This document shows, piece by piece, positions 1 through 12,407 of a stretch of 64,000 bases of DNA. The notes beneath the pieces were generated by a model, which saw nothing but the letters and a program-made list of their open reading frames with translations, did not search any database and was not told where the DNA came from. The position numbers were made by a program, and so were the translations under genes. This DNA is from Euphorbia lathyris (taxonomy: Eukaryota > Streptophyta > Magnoliopsida > Malpighiales > Euphorbiaceae). The stretch's first letter is position 1, and the number at the start of each line of letters is the position of its first letter. The stretch is taken from positions 28,442,501 to 28,506,500 of the forward strand of contig NC_088911.1 in NCBI RefSeq assembly GCF_963576675.1, read 5' to 3'.

Positions 1-2834
1 GATTCTTCTGTTTGTTCTTCAGGTATTAATGGAAAACAAGTAAAATTACCTTTTCAGTCCTCGAACAATTTTGCTTGTATGCCATTCGATTTAATTCATA
101 GTGATATCTGGACATCACCCGTTCTTAGCTCGGGTGGTCATCGTTTTTATGTTCTATTTCTCGATTCTTACACTAATTTTCTATGGACCTTTCCGTTAGC
201 TCACAAATCACAAGTATATTCCGTTTTTCTTATCTTTCGGTCATATGTCAGAACTCAGTTTGAAAGAGAAATTAAAGTTTTTCAGTGTGACAATGGGGGT
301 GAATTCAATAATAATTCTTTCAAACAATTTTGTCAAACTAACGACATGCAATTTCGGTTCTCATGTCCGTACACCTCACCTCAAAATGGAAAATCAGAAC
401 GCACCATTCGCACCATTAATAATCTGATTAGAACAGTCATGCATCATGCCTCCATTCCACTTAAATTCTGGCACCATGCCCTCGAATTAGCAACCTACCT
501 TCTAAATATATATCCTCACAAGGTTCTAGGATATCAATCACCAACCAAAATTCTATATCACCAGGAACCTACATACTCCCACTTGCGCGTCTTCGGATGC
601 CTTTGCTTCCCTCTAATTCCATCCCAAACACGAAATAAGCTTGAATCTCGTTCTCATCCATATGTATTTTTAGGCTATCCATCTAATCATAGAGGCTATA
701 AGTGTCTGGACTTGTCTAAGAACAAAATCATAATCTCCCGACATGTCGTATTTGACGAATCCACACTTCCGTTTTCTACCGCGCCTCAAAATCGCGATCC
801 CTCCCCTCCAATTCATTCCGCGTCGGACAACAACTTTCTACCTGCTATTCATTTTCGAAATTCTGTCAGCCCCGAGTCAATCGTATCGTCCCCTGTCGTG
901 CCAAACCAATCAGCGTCGTCGTCCCCTGTCATGTCGAATCAATCAGCGGCGTCTGTCTCTAAGTCCACTCCCATTAATCAGTCTGTATCCTCTGCTGTCC
1001 CGTCGAATTTAATCAGTCCGTCAATGTCATCTCCGGTCTCGTCGCGCAATATCAGTCCAGCCGCACCATCGTCCGTGCGCACAGCGCAAACAGAATCCTT
1101 CGAGTCAGTCTCACCTTCCCCATCCTCCTCCACTGCACCACAAACATCTTCTGATAATCCTGTCATCTCTCCTCAATTACAGGTTCCTAATACTCACAAA
1201 ATGACAACAAGAGCCCAACATGGAATCCACAAACCCCGTCGCATGCTAAATCTCTCTGTCTTAACCCAATCTCCCATATCTCCTATTCCAAAATCACCCG
1301 CTCTTGCATTAAGTGATCCAAACTGGATACAAGCCATGACTGATGAATTTGAGGCTCTTATTCAAAATAAGACATGGGTACTTGTACCCCGTCCAAAATG
1401 TGCTAACATTATTCGTAGTTGGTGGCTTTTCAGGCACAAAACAAAGTCAGATGGCTCCTTTGAGAGATATAAAGCAAGATTGGTTGGAAATGGTTCAGGA
1501 CAGCTGCCAGGGATTGATTGTGGTGAAACATTTAGCCCTGTGGTTAAACCAGCCACTATTCGTGCTGTCCTCAGCATAGCGCTGTCTAAAAATTGGAAAA
1601 TTCGACAATTAGACGTCAAAAATGCTTTCTTGCATGGGGATCTTCATGAAACAGTATACATGCATCAACCATTGGGTTTCCGGGATTCCAGGTATCCTGA
1701 TCATGTCTGCCTGCTATAGAAATCATTATCGGCCTCAAACAGGCACCTCGGGCCTGGTATCAGCGTTTTTCTAACTTTGTTCTCAAAATTGGGTTCTCCA
1801 ATAGCATATCTGACAGCTCACTTTTTGTTTACGAACAAGGCTCGGACACGGCTTATCTTCTTCTGTATGTTGATGACATAGTGTTAATAACCTCGTCTGA
1901 CACACTTCAGGCTTCCATAATGTCCCAATTGAGTTCCGAATTTGCAATGAAAGACTTGGGTCCTCTGCATTATTTTTTGGGAATATCAGTAACTCACTCT
2001 CCAGGCTCTCTTTTCCTTTCTCAGCGAAAGTATGCTTCCGACATCATTGTAAAAGCCGGACTCAGCTCGTGCAATCTGGCTACCACTCCAGTGGACACCA
2101 AGCAAAAGCTCAGTATCTCTTCTGGTTCTGCTTATCATGACCCAACTGAATACAGAAGATTGGCTGGTGCACTTCAGTACCTCACTCTTACCCGACCTGA
2201 CATCTCATATGCGGTTCAGCAGGTATGCCTATTCATGCACAATCCCAAAACAACACACATGGCTGCCCTTAAACGCATCCTCAGGTATGTTAAAGGAACT
2301 ATTGAGTTCGGCCTCACACTTCTAGCATCTCCTCTCAGTCAATTGATATCATATACGGATGCCGATTGGGCAGGCTGTCCCGACACTCGCCGATCAACAT
2401 CAGGCTACTGTGTATTCCTAGGAGACAATCTCATATCATGGTCCGTAAAAAGACAGCCAACGCTGTCCCGTTCCAGCGCAGAAGCCGAATATCGCGGCGT
2501 TGCCAACGTCGTGTCTGAGACATGCTGGATCCGAAACCTGTTGTTGGAACTTGGCTGCCCAATTCAGAAATCTTCACTAGTGTACTGTGATAACATCAGC
2601 GCCGTATATTTGACAGGCAACCCGGTTCAGCACCACCACACCAAACATGTGGAAATGGACATTCACTTTGTCCGAGAACGAGTTGCCAAAGGAGAAGTCC
2701 GTGTCATTCACGTGTCTTCTCGTTATCAAATTGCTGACATCTTTACCAAGGGTCTACCATCGACACTATTTGAAGATTTTCGAAATAGCCTCAATGTTCG
2801 CCCTCCGAACCTTTCGACTACGGGGGTGTATTAG
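1..2834 (+). pseudogene. Ty1/copia polyprotein, 3' part (integrase, RT, RNase H), broken
   Basis: The reading frame is already open at base 1, so the gag and protease part lies outside the window. In order I see the integrase core (HSDIW near the start, CDNGGEF, then the PQNGKSER glutamate: the D, D, E residues), a Ser/Pro-rich linker at about 800-1200, reverse transcriptase (FSPVVK, then LLYVDD at about 1865) and RNase H (YTDADWAGC, SSAEAEYRG, TKHVEMDIHFVRE). Two lesions separate the halves: an in-frame TAG at 1717-1719 and a one-base loss about 10-15 bases later, before the conserved Leu-Lys-Gln-Ala-Pro motif. Downstream of it the reading frame is frame 3, up to the stop at 2832-2834. This copy cannot make an intact polyprotein. 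The strand, the domain order (INT before RT) and the following purine tract and LTR all fit Ty1/copia. Confidence 0.95.
2817..2826 (+). other. Polypurine tract-like site of the copia element
   Basis: A short G-run (ACGGGGG) lies immediately before the TGTATTAG start of the 3' LTR. This is where plus-strand priming occurs in LTR retrotransposons. It overlaps the last codons of the RNase H frame. Confidence 0.6.
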
Positions 2835-3003
2835 ACTATGTATTTAGTTATTACTTATCTGTATTTATTCTGTTACTTATCTCTAGCCTAGAATATAGGT
2901 TAGTTTGTTGACTATAGTTGTTTACCTAGAGTAAACTGTATTCTGTATAAATACAAAACTTATCATCAATAACAATCACTGAGAATCATATTGTTACAAT
3001 ACA
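2827..3003 (+). repeat. 3' LTR of the copia element
   Basis: The LTR is short, about 177 bp. It starts TGTATTAG directly after the purine tract and ends in ...ACAATACA (3003; an end at 3005 is also possible). It contains a TATA-like TATAAATAC at about 2946. Coding sequence of the interrupted MULE transposase resumes in frame right after it, which supports the boundary. The 5' LTR and the left copy of the target duplication are outside the window. Confidence 0.8.
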
Positions 3004-5232
3004 CACCCACTTTACAGTCCACGCTGTATGAAATTTCAAAAACAGGGAAGAAAACTGACAATACTACACAAGAAGTTGATTGTTGATAATTCTAAGGCGA
3101 GTCATATTCTAAATTTACTTTCCTAACAACATCTATAATGTTTTCAAATTGTATTTACTTTCTTTATAAAATCTGTTCATGTGTTTTGTGTAGATGAATG
3201 TCGGACCCGTAAGAACATACAGGCAAATAAAAGAAAATGTTGGAGGATACAACAATGTAGGAGCATCTAAGCAAGATTTCAAAAACTTCCACAGAGATTT
3301 AAAGGCTTACATTTATGAGTCAGATGCCCAAATGTTTATTGACATTTTCAGCAAGAAAAAACTTCTATGGTCTGCTTTTTTTTTCGACTTTGATATGGAT
3401 GAAGACGATCATCTCTGCAGAGCTTTATGGGCAGACCACATTTGTAGAAAGAATTATGCTCTATTTGGTGATATGGTATCTTTTGACACAACATACCAAA
3501 CAAACAGGTATAATATTACATGTACCAATTTCTTATTGCAATGTTCTAAATATTAATTGGTATGTTCTAAAATCTTATTCTTATATTCTTAAAAAGTTTT
3601 CTTATTTACAAATATTTGTATATTATTTCCACAGATATAACATGATCTTTGGCCCCTTTACTGGAGTAGACCACCACAAAAAATGTGTTACGTTCGCTGC
3701 TTGTTTCATTGCTAAAGAAGATATTGCATCATTTGAGTGGGTTTTCAAAACGTTACTTAACGGAATGGGAAGCAATGAACCTACATGCTTAATAACAGAT
3801 CAAGATCCAGCAATGAAGATTGCAATAAAAAATGTTTTCCAAAAAACAGAACATAGATTCTGCATGTGGCACATTATGAAAAAGATGAATGATAAAATAG
3901 GTAAGCCTTCTAAAGCATTGTTTACAATTAAAAATTTTACTGCTTGATTGTTCTACTATATGTTTTGATCACGTATTAAATTGTATGTTCCAATATATTA
4001 TTGGCATGTTAAATTTTTTTGTATATAATGAAGATACTTACTGGTTTTTTTAATAGGTCGTGCAATTATGCAAGAAACCAATTTCTTAAAAAGGATTCAA
4101 CCAATTGTCTGGAGTGTTGAGATTGAACCTGGAGAATTTGATGAAAAATGGAAAGCAGTCATTTCAGAGTTTAATTTGGAAAACATGAATGGCTAGGTCA
4201 AATATTTGAAATCAGAAAAATGTGGATTCCAGCGTACTTCAGGGACTTATTCCTAGGAGGAATTATGAGAACTACATCAATGTCAGAGAGCAAGAACAAT
4301 TTTTTCACTGCTTTTACAAATTCTCATTTAAGTCTTGTAGAATTTTATTTGAGATTTGATAGTGCAATGGATGCACAAAGGCATAACCAAGCTCACAATG
4401 ACAATGATGCCAAACATAAAAGACCTGTATGCAAAACATCAATGGGTATTGAAACACATGGAGCTGATGTTTATACAACTACTGTCTTTTATGAGTTTCA
4501 GGAAGAGGTTTATAATGGTTCTTTCTTTTGTGGAATAGACGGATTCTATAAACAACCTCCTTTCGAAATTTACACTATCAAAGAGCAAAGGACATCAAAA
4601 AACTTTCAGGTTATGTACAGCAACATTGAAGACGAAACAAAATGTTCGTGCAAGAAGTTTGAAAGACAAGGCTTACCATGTAGACACATGGTGTGGGTTT
4701 GGAAGGCAAAAATGCTTGAATCAATTCCTAACAGGTATGTTCTTAACAGATGGACTACATTAGCAACAAGTCAAAAAAACATCAATCTGCACAGAAATCT
4801 TATGGAAGAATGTGCTGCTACAATTGATAAGAAAACATTGTTGAATCAACTATGGTCAGAGATTAATGTTTGTGTCTATTTAGCTCAAGGTAATGAGGAA
4901 AATATAAAGGATCTTGTGAAGAAGTTTCAAGGAATCAGAATGGATTTAAAAGCTAACATCACTCAAAAAGACACTGAGAAAAACAGAACTCTTACAAAAA
5001 ATCAAGACATTGAAATGTTGATTGGAACTAGTGTACCAACTGAAATTAATGTCAAAGCACCAAAAATATCAAAGAACAAAGGTACAGGTGTATTGGAAAC
5101 AGTGATAAAAGATTGAAGAGTGAAAGAGAGAAAGCTGTTGAGGGAAACCAGAAAAAAGAGAGGTTATGCAGAGTCTGTAAACAGCTTGCTAACCATGATA
5201 GCAGAAACTGTCCAGAAAAAGAGAACAACTAA
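3004..5232 (+). pseudogene. FAR1/FRS-type MULE transposase, interrupted and frameshifted
   Basis: This matches the FAR1-related/MULE transposase family. The first exon resumes right after the copia LTR with HPLYSPRC, the tail of the FAR1 zinc-finger domain. Exons read: about 3004-3096, 3194-3507, 3635-3900 and 4057 onward. The first intron seems to use a GC donor (AAG|GCGAGT); the others are GT-AG. Visible parts are the DDE-type catalytic core (SFDTTY; LITDQDPAMK; FCMWHIMKK; glutamate in SMSESKNNFF), a SWIM zinc finger (CSCKKFERQGLPCRH) and a C-terminal zinc knuckle (CRVCKQLANHDSRNC). Single-base losses near 4182 and 5097 shift the frame, so the copy looks dead. The N-terminal exon lies left of the copia element, off the window. 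The neighbour converging from the right is the C48 protease gene of the same element. Confidence 0.88.
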
Positions 5233-5924
5233 TCTCTTATATTGTTTAGAACATATGATATATTTTTTAGAACATATGATACATGTTTTAGAACAACGAT
5301 TTAATATTTCCAATATACAATTTATTGTCACAAAATTATTTTTTTTCTATGTAAGAAGCTGAAAATTTCTTATTTTTATTTCTCTATCTTTTTACCCGTA
5401 TTTCATTCAATGACATAATTAACATATTTCAAAGTATTATAAGTATAATAATTATTTCATGCTCCTCTATCTTTTTGTCTATATTCCATCCAATTTATGA
5501 CGTGTGCCATAATTATCATATTTAAGTATTACAAATATGATCATTATGACATGTATCAAAATGAATCTAACATGTTTATAGTGGATATAAACATGTATAA
5601 CAGTAAAATTTAACTTCAAGCTTCTCATTCTATTCTAATGAATTTCCATATGATTACAATTTTGTTAAACAAGCCTCTAAGCTACACACCTTTCCACTTT
5701 AAACAAATATATCCAATCTACACTTCATTGCTGTTATCAAAATCGTGTATGTTTCAAAAAATATATTTTATGTTCCAACAAATATGTCTTATGTTCTAAC
5801 ATATATAACATGTTAAAAAATAAAACACAAACTTTGCCAACAGAAACTTCTACAATATATTTTACAAAAATTACAATAACTATCCCATATATATTACAAA
5901 TTATAACTAACTGAACTAATAATA
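5233..5924. other. Convergent intergenic spacer inside the MULE
   Basis: AT-rich spacer between the stop codons of the transposase and the C48 protease gene. It holds several copies of the element's recurrent TTTAGAACATA/TATGTTCTAA motif (5245-5305 and 5770-5815). I see no gene in it. Confidence 0.6.
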
Positions 5925-8900
5925 CTAGTGTTCATTCTTCCATTTTAATGCCTTCCCATTAACAGCATCAACTTCTTTGTTTCCAGGATCTGACAAAATC
6001 CTCCAACAGTACTCAACTCTAAAATTCTTCAACGGATCAACCTGCAATATTACAAAATCAATATTACTAATATTCTCAAAATAATAACATCAACCTATCA
6101 TACAAAAGATTAAAAAAAAACTCACATTGTTATCTCCAACTCCAATATCCCATTTATCAACATCTTGTCCAAAATATAATTCCATATGCTTCATAAGGAA
6201 AACACCACAATCATCATTGTTGGTTGTGTCTTTCCACTTCAACTTCAAATGTCTTGCACTATAAGCATTGATATCATTCAAACATTCAGGGCTTTCTCTT
6301 TTAATATAAAGTGAATATGCTTTCACCTGGAAAACATAAAACAACATCTTATGAATATTAAAACATATCATAAACTATTCAGAACATACAGTTAGTTTTT
6401 CAGAACATGATAATAAATATATAGAACACAATAACAAAACTAAAAAACAGTTGAGTAATATTACCAAAGCCTTTGCAAAACCCTTATATTTACTAGAAGG
6501 TTGAACACCTTTCTCAAGAGCCTTGTTATCAATAACGTCTATCTTTCCAGTAAAATGGTTGATAACAAAAAGATAGAAATGTGCAGCATAAACAACCGGA
6601 AAGAACACCTAAGATAAACCATTAGCAATCATAATAATTTCAAACAAAAATTACAGTAAACCACAATTTACTTTTAATATAATTACCAAGTGATAATTTT
6701 GTAAACTATCTACTTTAGCCTCACGAAGTTCATAACTAATCCTCTCAAAAAAAGCATCGTGTCTATCGCTGTACTTAGTAGATCCAGAAACTCCCTTATC
6801 TGTACATAGTAACAACTATACAAAAATACAACATTCATATTAATATAATCCAATTTCTTTTTAACAAAAAAAAATATCAAAAAGTAAAAACACATACAAA
6901 TGGTACAGTAGAGAAGAAGAATCTGTTCGCAGCAGTTTGACCCCTGCTCTTCCTTTCACCATTCAATATTCGAGACCACGCATCAACAACATTACAAACC
7001 AAATGATTCTTTCCTGACAAGGTCATAATCTCCTCTCTATTGATTGTGGACAAAGAATCACTATACAACAACTCACTTCAAAAAAAGCAAACAGAATAAA
7101 ATAAAAACAATAAGTATATCTTAAAGAAAATTCAAATTAACACAAACAACATTCAATTAAGATCTTACTGTGGGTCTCCATTACAGAACGCATATTCCAC
7201 CAACATTCTCCTCGAACCAAGCATATTATTTAGTAAATGCTCAGACTCAACCAAAAATGGAGACTGTAGATATACAGACAACTTTGAAATCCTTTTTGCA
7301 CGATTTCCAACACCACCTTCTTGCGCTTTCTCAACTACATCTTTCTCTACTCTCCTATTAACAACATAAAAAAATAACAAAAAGGAAAAAAAATTAACCA
7401 TGTTCCAAAACAGAAAACACATACTCTTAAATTCTATTCTCATGTTCTAAAATATAAACCATATGTTCAAAAAACACATACAGATATTCTAAATTACAAA
7501 AATTCTTAAATATCACTTACATTGCATTACTATTAGAAACATCATCAGCAAAACAGTCATCAAGTCCAGTAACTCTTACTCTTACCACTTCTTCCACAAA
7601 CTCTTTCCGAACTTCATCCAAATCAATTTGACTATATTTCATACCACACCTACTTTTCCATTACAAAATATAAAAAAATTAATACCATAAAACAAACTAT
7701 AATTTCAAAATAATGCAACAAAACATTTATTATAAGTGGACTATACCTTTTCAGCAAACTTCAAATCATTGTCCATCACAATATCTCTCATGTACCGCAT
7801 TACAAAAAAACCACATGTTTTATGATCTTTCTGCTCTGGCACACCCTACAACACAACAAGCACAACATTAAAATCATGTACATCAATCTAACCTTTACGT
7901 TCTAAACAATTTCACACATGTACAAAACCAATATACAAGTTAAGAGTTACCAAAAGTGCAGTCCATTTGACTTTAATTTGATTATTCCCAGAGTATAATA
8001 GAATAGCGCTGTTAAAATGAAATTCATTAAAATCAGGTACATAATCTTAATCTTAAAACATAATTACATATCAAATAAACTATAAAACAAAATATAAACA
8101 AAAAACATACTCATTCACAACATCTATCCATATATCTGCTCTTGGCAAACGCCTTCTCAACGGATCCAACCAATAAGCTCTAAAATTCATCAAATCTATA
8201 ACTGACAACGTCCAGTGTCCACTGAAAATAATACTATTATTATTTCAAAATAAAGAAAATTACTTACAAAAATATTAAATAAAATAACTAAAATTTCATA
8301 CCCTCTATTATATGGACACAAAAAGATAGACTTATCCATCGTGGACATCTTCAATCGATTCATCAACTCATATGAGCGCTGACTTACTGTTTTAGTACTT
8401 CCAATTGAATAAGTGTAATGAGGATCGACAAAATAAAACAATTTGTCCATTCCTCTTTTCTTCAACAAATTAAACAAGTAGCTACATAAAAACACAAAAG
8501 TACATAGTAAGAATCAACTACAACTAATATAAATAAAACTATAATATTTCAAAAACAAAATACCTCATATAGAAAATTATAACGTTGCAAGTTATCTCTT
8601 CCATATGAACCAAAGAATATATATCCTGCCTCAACAATAATGCTTTAGCAGCATGTCCAAACAATTCTTCACCAACAACATAGCTAACAAAATTGCCTTT
8701 TACCAACTCGAAATTAGCCCATTTGCACAGACTCTGTAACTTATCTGGAATATTTCTAGGCAAAGCTTATAAATCTACATCCACAACATCTTCTATCATC
8801 ACGTTATCAACTTCATCATCAACAATAAACCTGTTGACAAAACAAACCACCTTAAAACATAAAAAAGCAATAAGATAATCAGAAACATAAAACCTATGTC

Positions 8901-11269
8901 CTAAATAATAAGACATATGTTCTAAAATATAACAAACATTAAAAAAATAAACAAAATATAAAATAATTCTTATCACATACATTACTTCAGGATCAGAATT
9001 ATTCTTCACATCTGCAACATCCACTTTCTCAACAAATTTTTTTGTTTGTGTAGATCCACCTTCAGCTCCAACAAAATCATGCAACTCTTGATTCAACAAA
9101 TTAAAATTTGGACAAGAATATTTTTCTTCAGATTTCTTCATTTGGAGTTTCACTTTCTCTCTGATCTTTCTTCTCTCTTTTTATTCTTTCAACTAAAGCA
9201 TCTATCTCATCAAAAAATTCAGAATTAAGATAAGGATGACTATCTTGACTAGACAAATCACATTCAAAATCTCCAGTCATTCCTGTATCTTTTTTACTTT
9301 CAGCTTTGTTCTCATTAACAACTTCTTCTTTCCCTCCTTCACTTTGACTAACTGGATCTTCATTGCCTCGAGTATATTTACTCCATAAACTCTTTATCAC
9401 ATTACCCATCTCAACGCTTGTACCATCTTTACCAAAAACAACATTAGCTTCTTTCAACATAACATACATTTCATTAACTTTAGAACCCAATTCTTTAGCT
9501 AATGATTGGAACTTAGAAAGAAATTCCTGCATATACAAATCCATAATTAAAAAACAGGGCAAGTTATAAATAATAGTAAGAATGTTCTAAAATTTAATAA
9601 ACATGTTCTAAAATTTAATAAGAATGTTCTAAAATTTAAAAACAAAGGGAAAGCTATAATAACGTACAAAAATTTCTGCTGGTCCACTAAAAGAAGCTTC
9701 TCCACATTCCTTCTTATTGCCAACTTCAGCATCTTGTTTATCTTCATTCCTATTCACTGCTTCTCTTTCCAAATTTCCTTCATCCCCATACATACCTTCT
9801 CTTACCAAGTTTTCTCCTAGCAATATTCTATTTAACACAATCCCACTTCCAAATCCCCTCAATTTCTCCAAAGCCATCCTCTTTTGAATTCGTTCTTTAT
9901 TCCAAACAGATATCAATGGATAATCTCTTGGATTAACAACATTAGCTCGTTGAAGCCTATCAAAATAACTTATCTAGAAAAAATAACAAAAATGAACAAG
10001 TTAAACACAAATTAAAAAATAAACAACCAACAAATATTGTCAAACACATAATCAAAAAAAAAATATACTTACCAACAAGAAAGGAAGGGGACCTGTAAAA
10101 AAAGTAGGACTCCTCTTCCAATCACTGACAGAATCCAACAAATGCTTATATGCAAAAGAACACCAGTCCAAATTTACAATCTCATTAACATTCCTACAAC
10201 TATAAAGAAATTTATAGTTCATAGCCTGGTTCTTGGTTGAACGAATACAACAATTCACCGCACAGAATACGAAATGCAACAAAAACTCATCACGCAATGG
10301 TTTCGTCTTCAGATCATTCAGCTTAGCAATCATAGTACTATTAATTGGACTTCCACTCACAAGCCCAAAATAAGACCTCCATTCAGCAAAAAAATCTGAA
10401 CAATCATCTTCCCCAACATCTTGGGGCTCCTCAATCTCTACACCTCCACAAGGCAAGCCATAAACAGCTTGAAAATCTTCCTTAACAAACTTCAACTCTT
10501 CACTATTACCCAACATAAGGCTACACCTATCTACATTAAAACTATTGACAAGTCTTTCATAAAAAGAAGCATTATGAACATCTAAACTTAAATCCAAAAA
10601 ACCACCAAATCCAATCCGTCTAATTGCATACTTACGAGTCTCTGGAATATCATTAAGAATACCAATAAACTGTTTAGGAGGTATTCTTTGACCAAGAGCA
10701 GTCTTATTCCTTTTAGAAATATTTTCATCATCACCTGCACTAACAACCTTCTTCCGCTTCTTCAAAAACCTAGAAGCAACATTTATGTTTCTTGCAAACT
10801 TAACTTTCTTTAGCTTCCTAGCATCAATGTCTTCCTTTAAACCATCAACAGAAGGTTTAGAAACTCGAGAAGAATCAAAACCTTTGCTACATAGACTCCT
10901 TGTTTGTCGTCTAAACATACATTTACTAGATTGACTACTTGTTTCCTGCTTCAACGCACCTTTGATAGATTGACTCCTTGTTTGTCGCCTCAACAAATTA
11001 TTAGACGGAACAACATAACTAGAGAGCAAATCATTGTCAGCAGGAATGACTGACATTGAAGGTCTTTTAGAAATGGAAGGTCTTTTAGAAGTCCTCTTAA
11101 ATCTTCTAGATGTCTGTCTTTTTCCACTTATAGCTTCAACAGGAACAACACTCTTACCTTTCTTCTTATTTTTCATATCTTCATCAGAACAATATTCTTT
11201 AATAATTTCATCCAGCAAATTCTTACCAATCACATTACTTGGGAAACTCTCTTCTCCATTTCCGCCCAT
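5925..11269 (-). pseudogene. Ulp1-like C48 protease gene with two catalytic domains (MULE cargo)
   Basis: Multi-exon minus-strand gene. The start is MGGNGEESFP at 11,269 and exon 1 runs to about 10,073 (a basic, low-complexity tail, then a globular part with FYERLVNSF and VYGLPCGGVE). Further exons lie at about 9973-9667, 9529-9130 and 9150-8970. The first C48 domain spans about 8760-7560: HWTLSVID (His), YWLDPL (Asp), KTCGFFVMRYMRDI (Cys). The second spans about 7354-5925: AHFYLFVIN (His), IDVIDN (Asp), NDDCGVFLMKHME (Cys); it ends WKNEH. The exon ending at 7521 (donor GTAAGTG) and the next one starting at 7354 join in frame, so the two domains may be one protein. Apparent breaks near 9150, at a TAA near 8767 and near 7650 make this copy probably defective, unless I have misread splicing. 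The family removes ubiquitin-like modifiers such as SUMO; its role in MULEs is unknown. Confidence 0.78.
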
Positions 11270-12286
11270 TTTCTACAAAAAAACAGAACATATAATCAAC
11301 ATTTTAGAACAAACAAATGCAAATATAGAACAAAACATAGAACAAATGCAATAACTCATCAACAAAACATAAACTAATTTAACAAAGCAATAACTCATCA
11401 ACAGAACATATGTTCAATATTTTAGAACAAAAACCATACAAAATAATACCACAACAAACTTTGAAAGTTCAAACAAGCAAAACCCCCAAACAAAACCAAT
11501 ATCTCATTAACAGATTAATTGTTCAAAATTTTAGAACAAACACATGCAAATATAGAACAAACTTTGAAAAAAAATAAAATCATTTTGAAACTCACTAAAT
11601 TTCAAAATCAAACCACAACAAACTTACAGATTTCAAACAAATGAAAAACCTACAAATCAAAAAGCAACAAAAAAAGGTATCAAAACTAAAAAATAGAGAA
11701 CAAACATAAAACAAAATAATATACCATTAACAGAACATACGTTCATAATTTTAGAACAACAAACACAAAATATAAAACAATAATAAAACAACATAAAAAC
11801 ATTCTCAAACTAAATACATTTGAATACAAAAAACATATAAAACACATACAGAAACTTCTTCATAAAGTTCAAACAAACGAAACCCTAGAAAATCAAAAAA
11901 CTACATAAAATCGCTATCAAAATCAACGAAGAACATAAAACAATAAAATAAACGAAGAACATAAAGCAACAAACCTCGTTCAGACGAACAAATTCATGGA
12001 AAAAAACGAAAAAGCGAAAAAATGCAAACAAAAACAATGAACAGAAAAAACGAAGAAGATAAACAACTAACCAAAGTTCAGAGAAACAAATACACGGTAT
12101 AATTGATGAAATGCAGAAAGCAAATCTTCTATCAAAACCAAAGTTGATCGACTGTAGAAATGAGAGAAGATGGAAACAACGAAGGAGTCGAGGAAGAAGT
12201 CGAAGAACGAAGAGACATATCTTTTCAACTTCAAAAACGCGCGACTTCTCACATGAAACTCACCGTTTTTGTCAAAAAAATATCCC
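11270..12286. other. 5' flank of the C48 protease gene within the MULE
   Basis: AT-rich, non-coding, A-rich on the plus strand. It carries repeated TTTAGAACA-type motifs (11,286-11,350; 11,401-11,430; 11,515-11,565; 11,730-11,760). The promoter of the protease gene should lie here, but I cannot place a clear TATA box. Confidence 0.5.
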
Positions 12287-12344
12287 AAAACTACGTAGTT
12301 TTAATTGGTTCTCACCTAAGAAAGGGTTCTCACAAGAGCCCTCT

Positions 12345-12346
<2 letters not shown>
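12287..12346 (+). repeat. Right terminal arm of the Ulp1 MULE
   Basis: It holds AACTACGTAGTTTT, then GGTTCTCACCTAAGAAAG and GGTTCTCAC, before a TA repeat. The same order of blocks (an ACTACGTMGTTTT core, then CTCACCTAA and GGTTCTCAC) forms both ends of the neighbouring 1.27 kb element, which identifies it as a family terminal repeat. Confidence 0.7.

Positions 12347-12401
<55 letters not shown>
12347..12401. repeat. (TA)n microsatellite
   Basis: About 27 uninterrupted TA units lie between the MULE end and the start of the non-autonomous element. The open frames across it (strings of Tyr-Ile) are artefacts. Confidence 0.95.
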
Positions 12402-12406
<5 letters not shown>

Positions 12407-12407
12407 A

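Larger units (their letters stand above)
3004..12346. mobile_element. Ulp1-bearing Mutator-like element (MULE), right part
   Basis: The element is defined by a MULE transposase (+) and a C48 protease gene (-) in tail-to-tail order, and by a right terminal arm at 12,287-12,346. The left end is cut off by the copia insertion and lies outside the window. A MULE carrying both a transposase and a Ulp1-like gene matches the known plant Kaonashi/CUMULE type. A short motif, TTTAGAACAT with variants, recurs in the introns and in the non-coding flanks. Confidence 0.82.
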
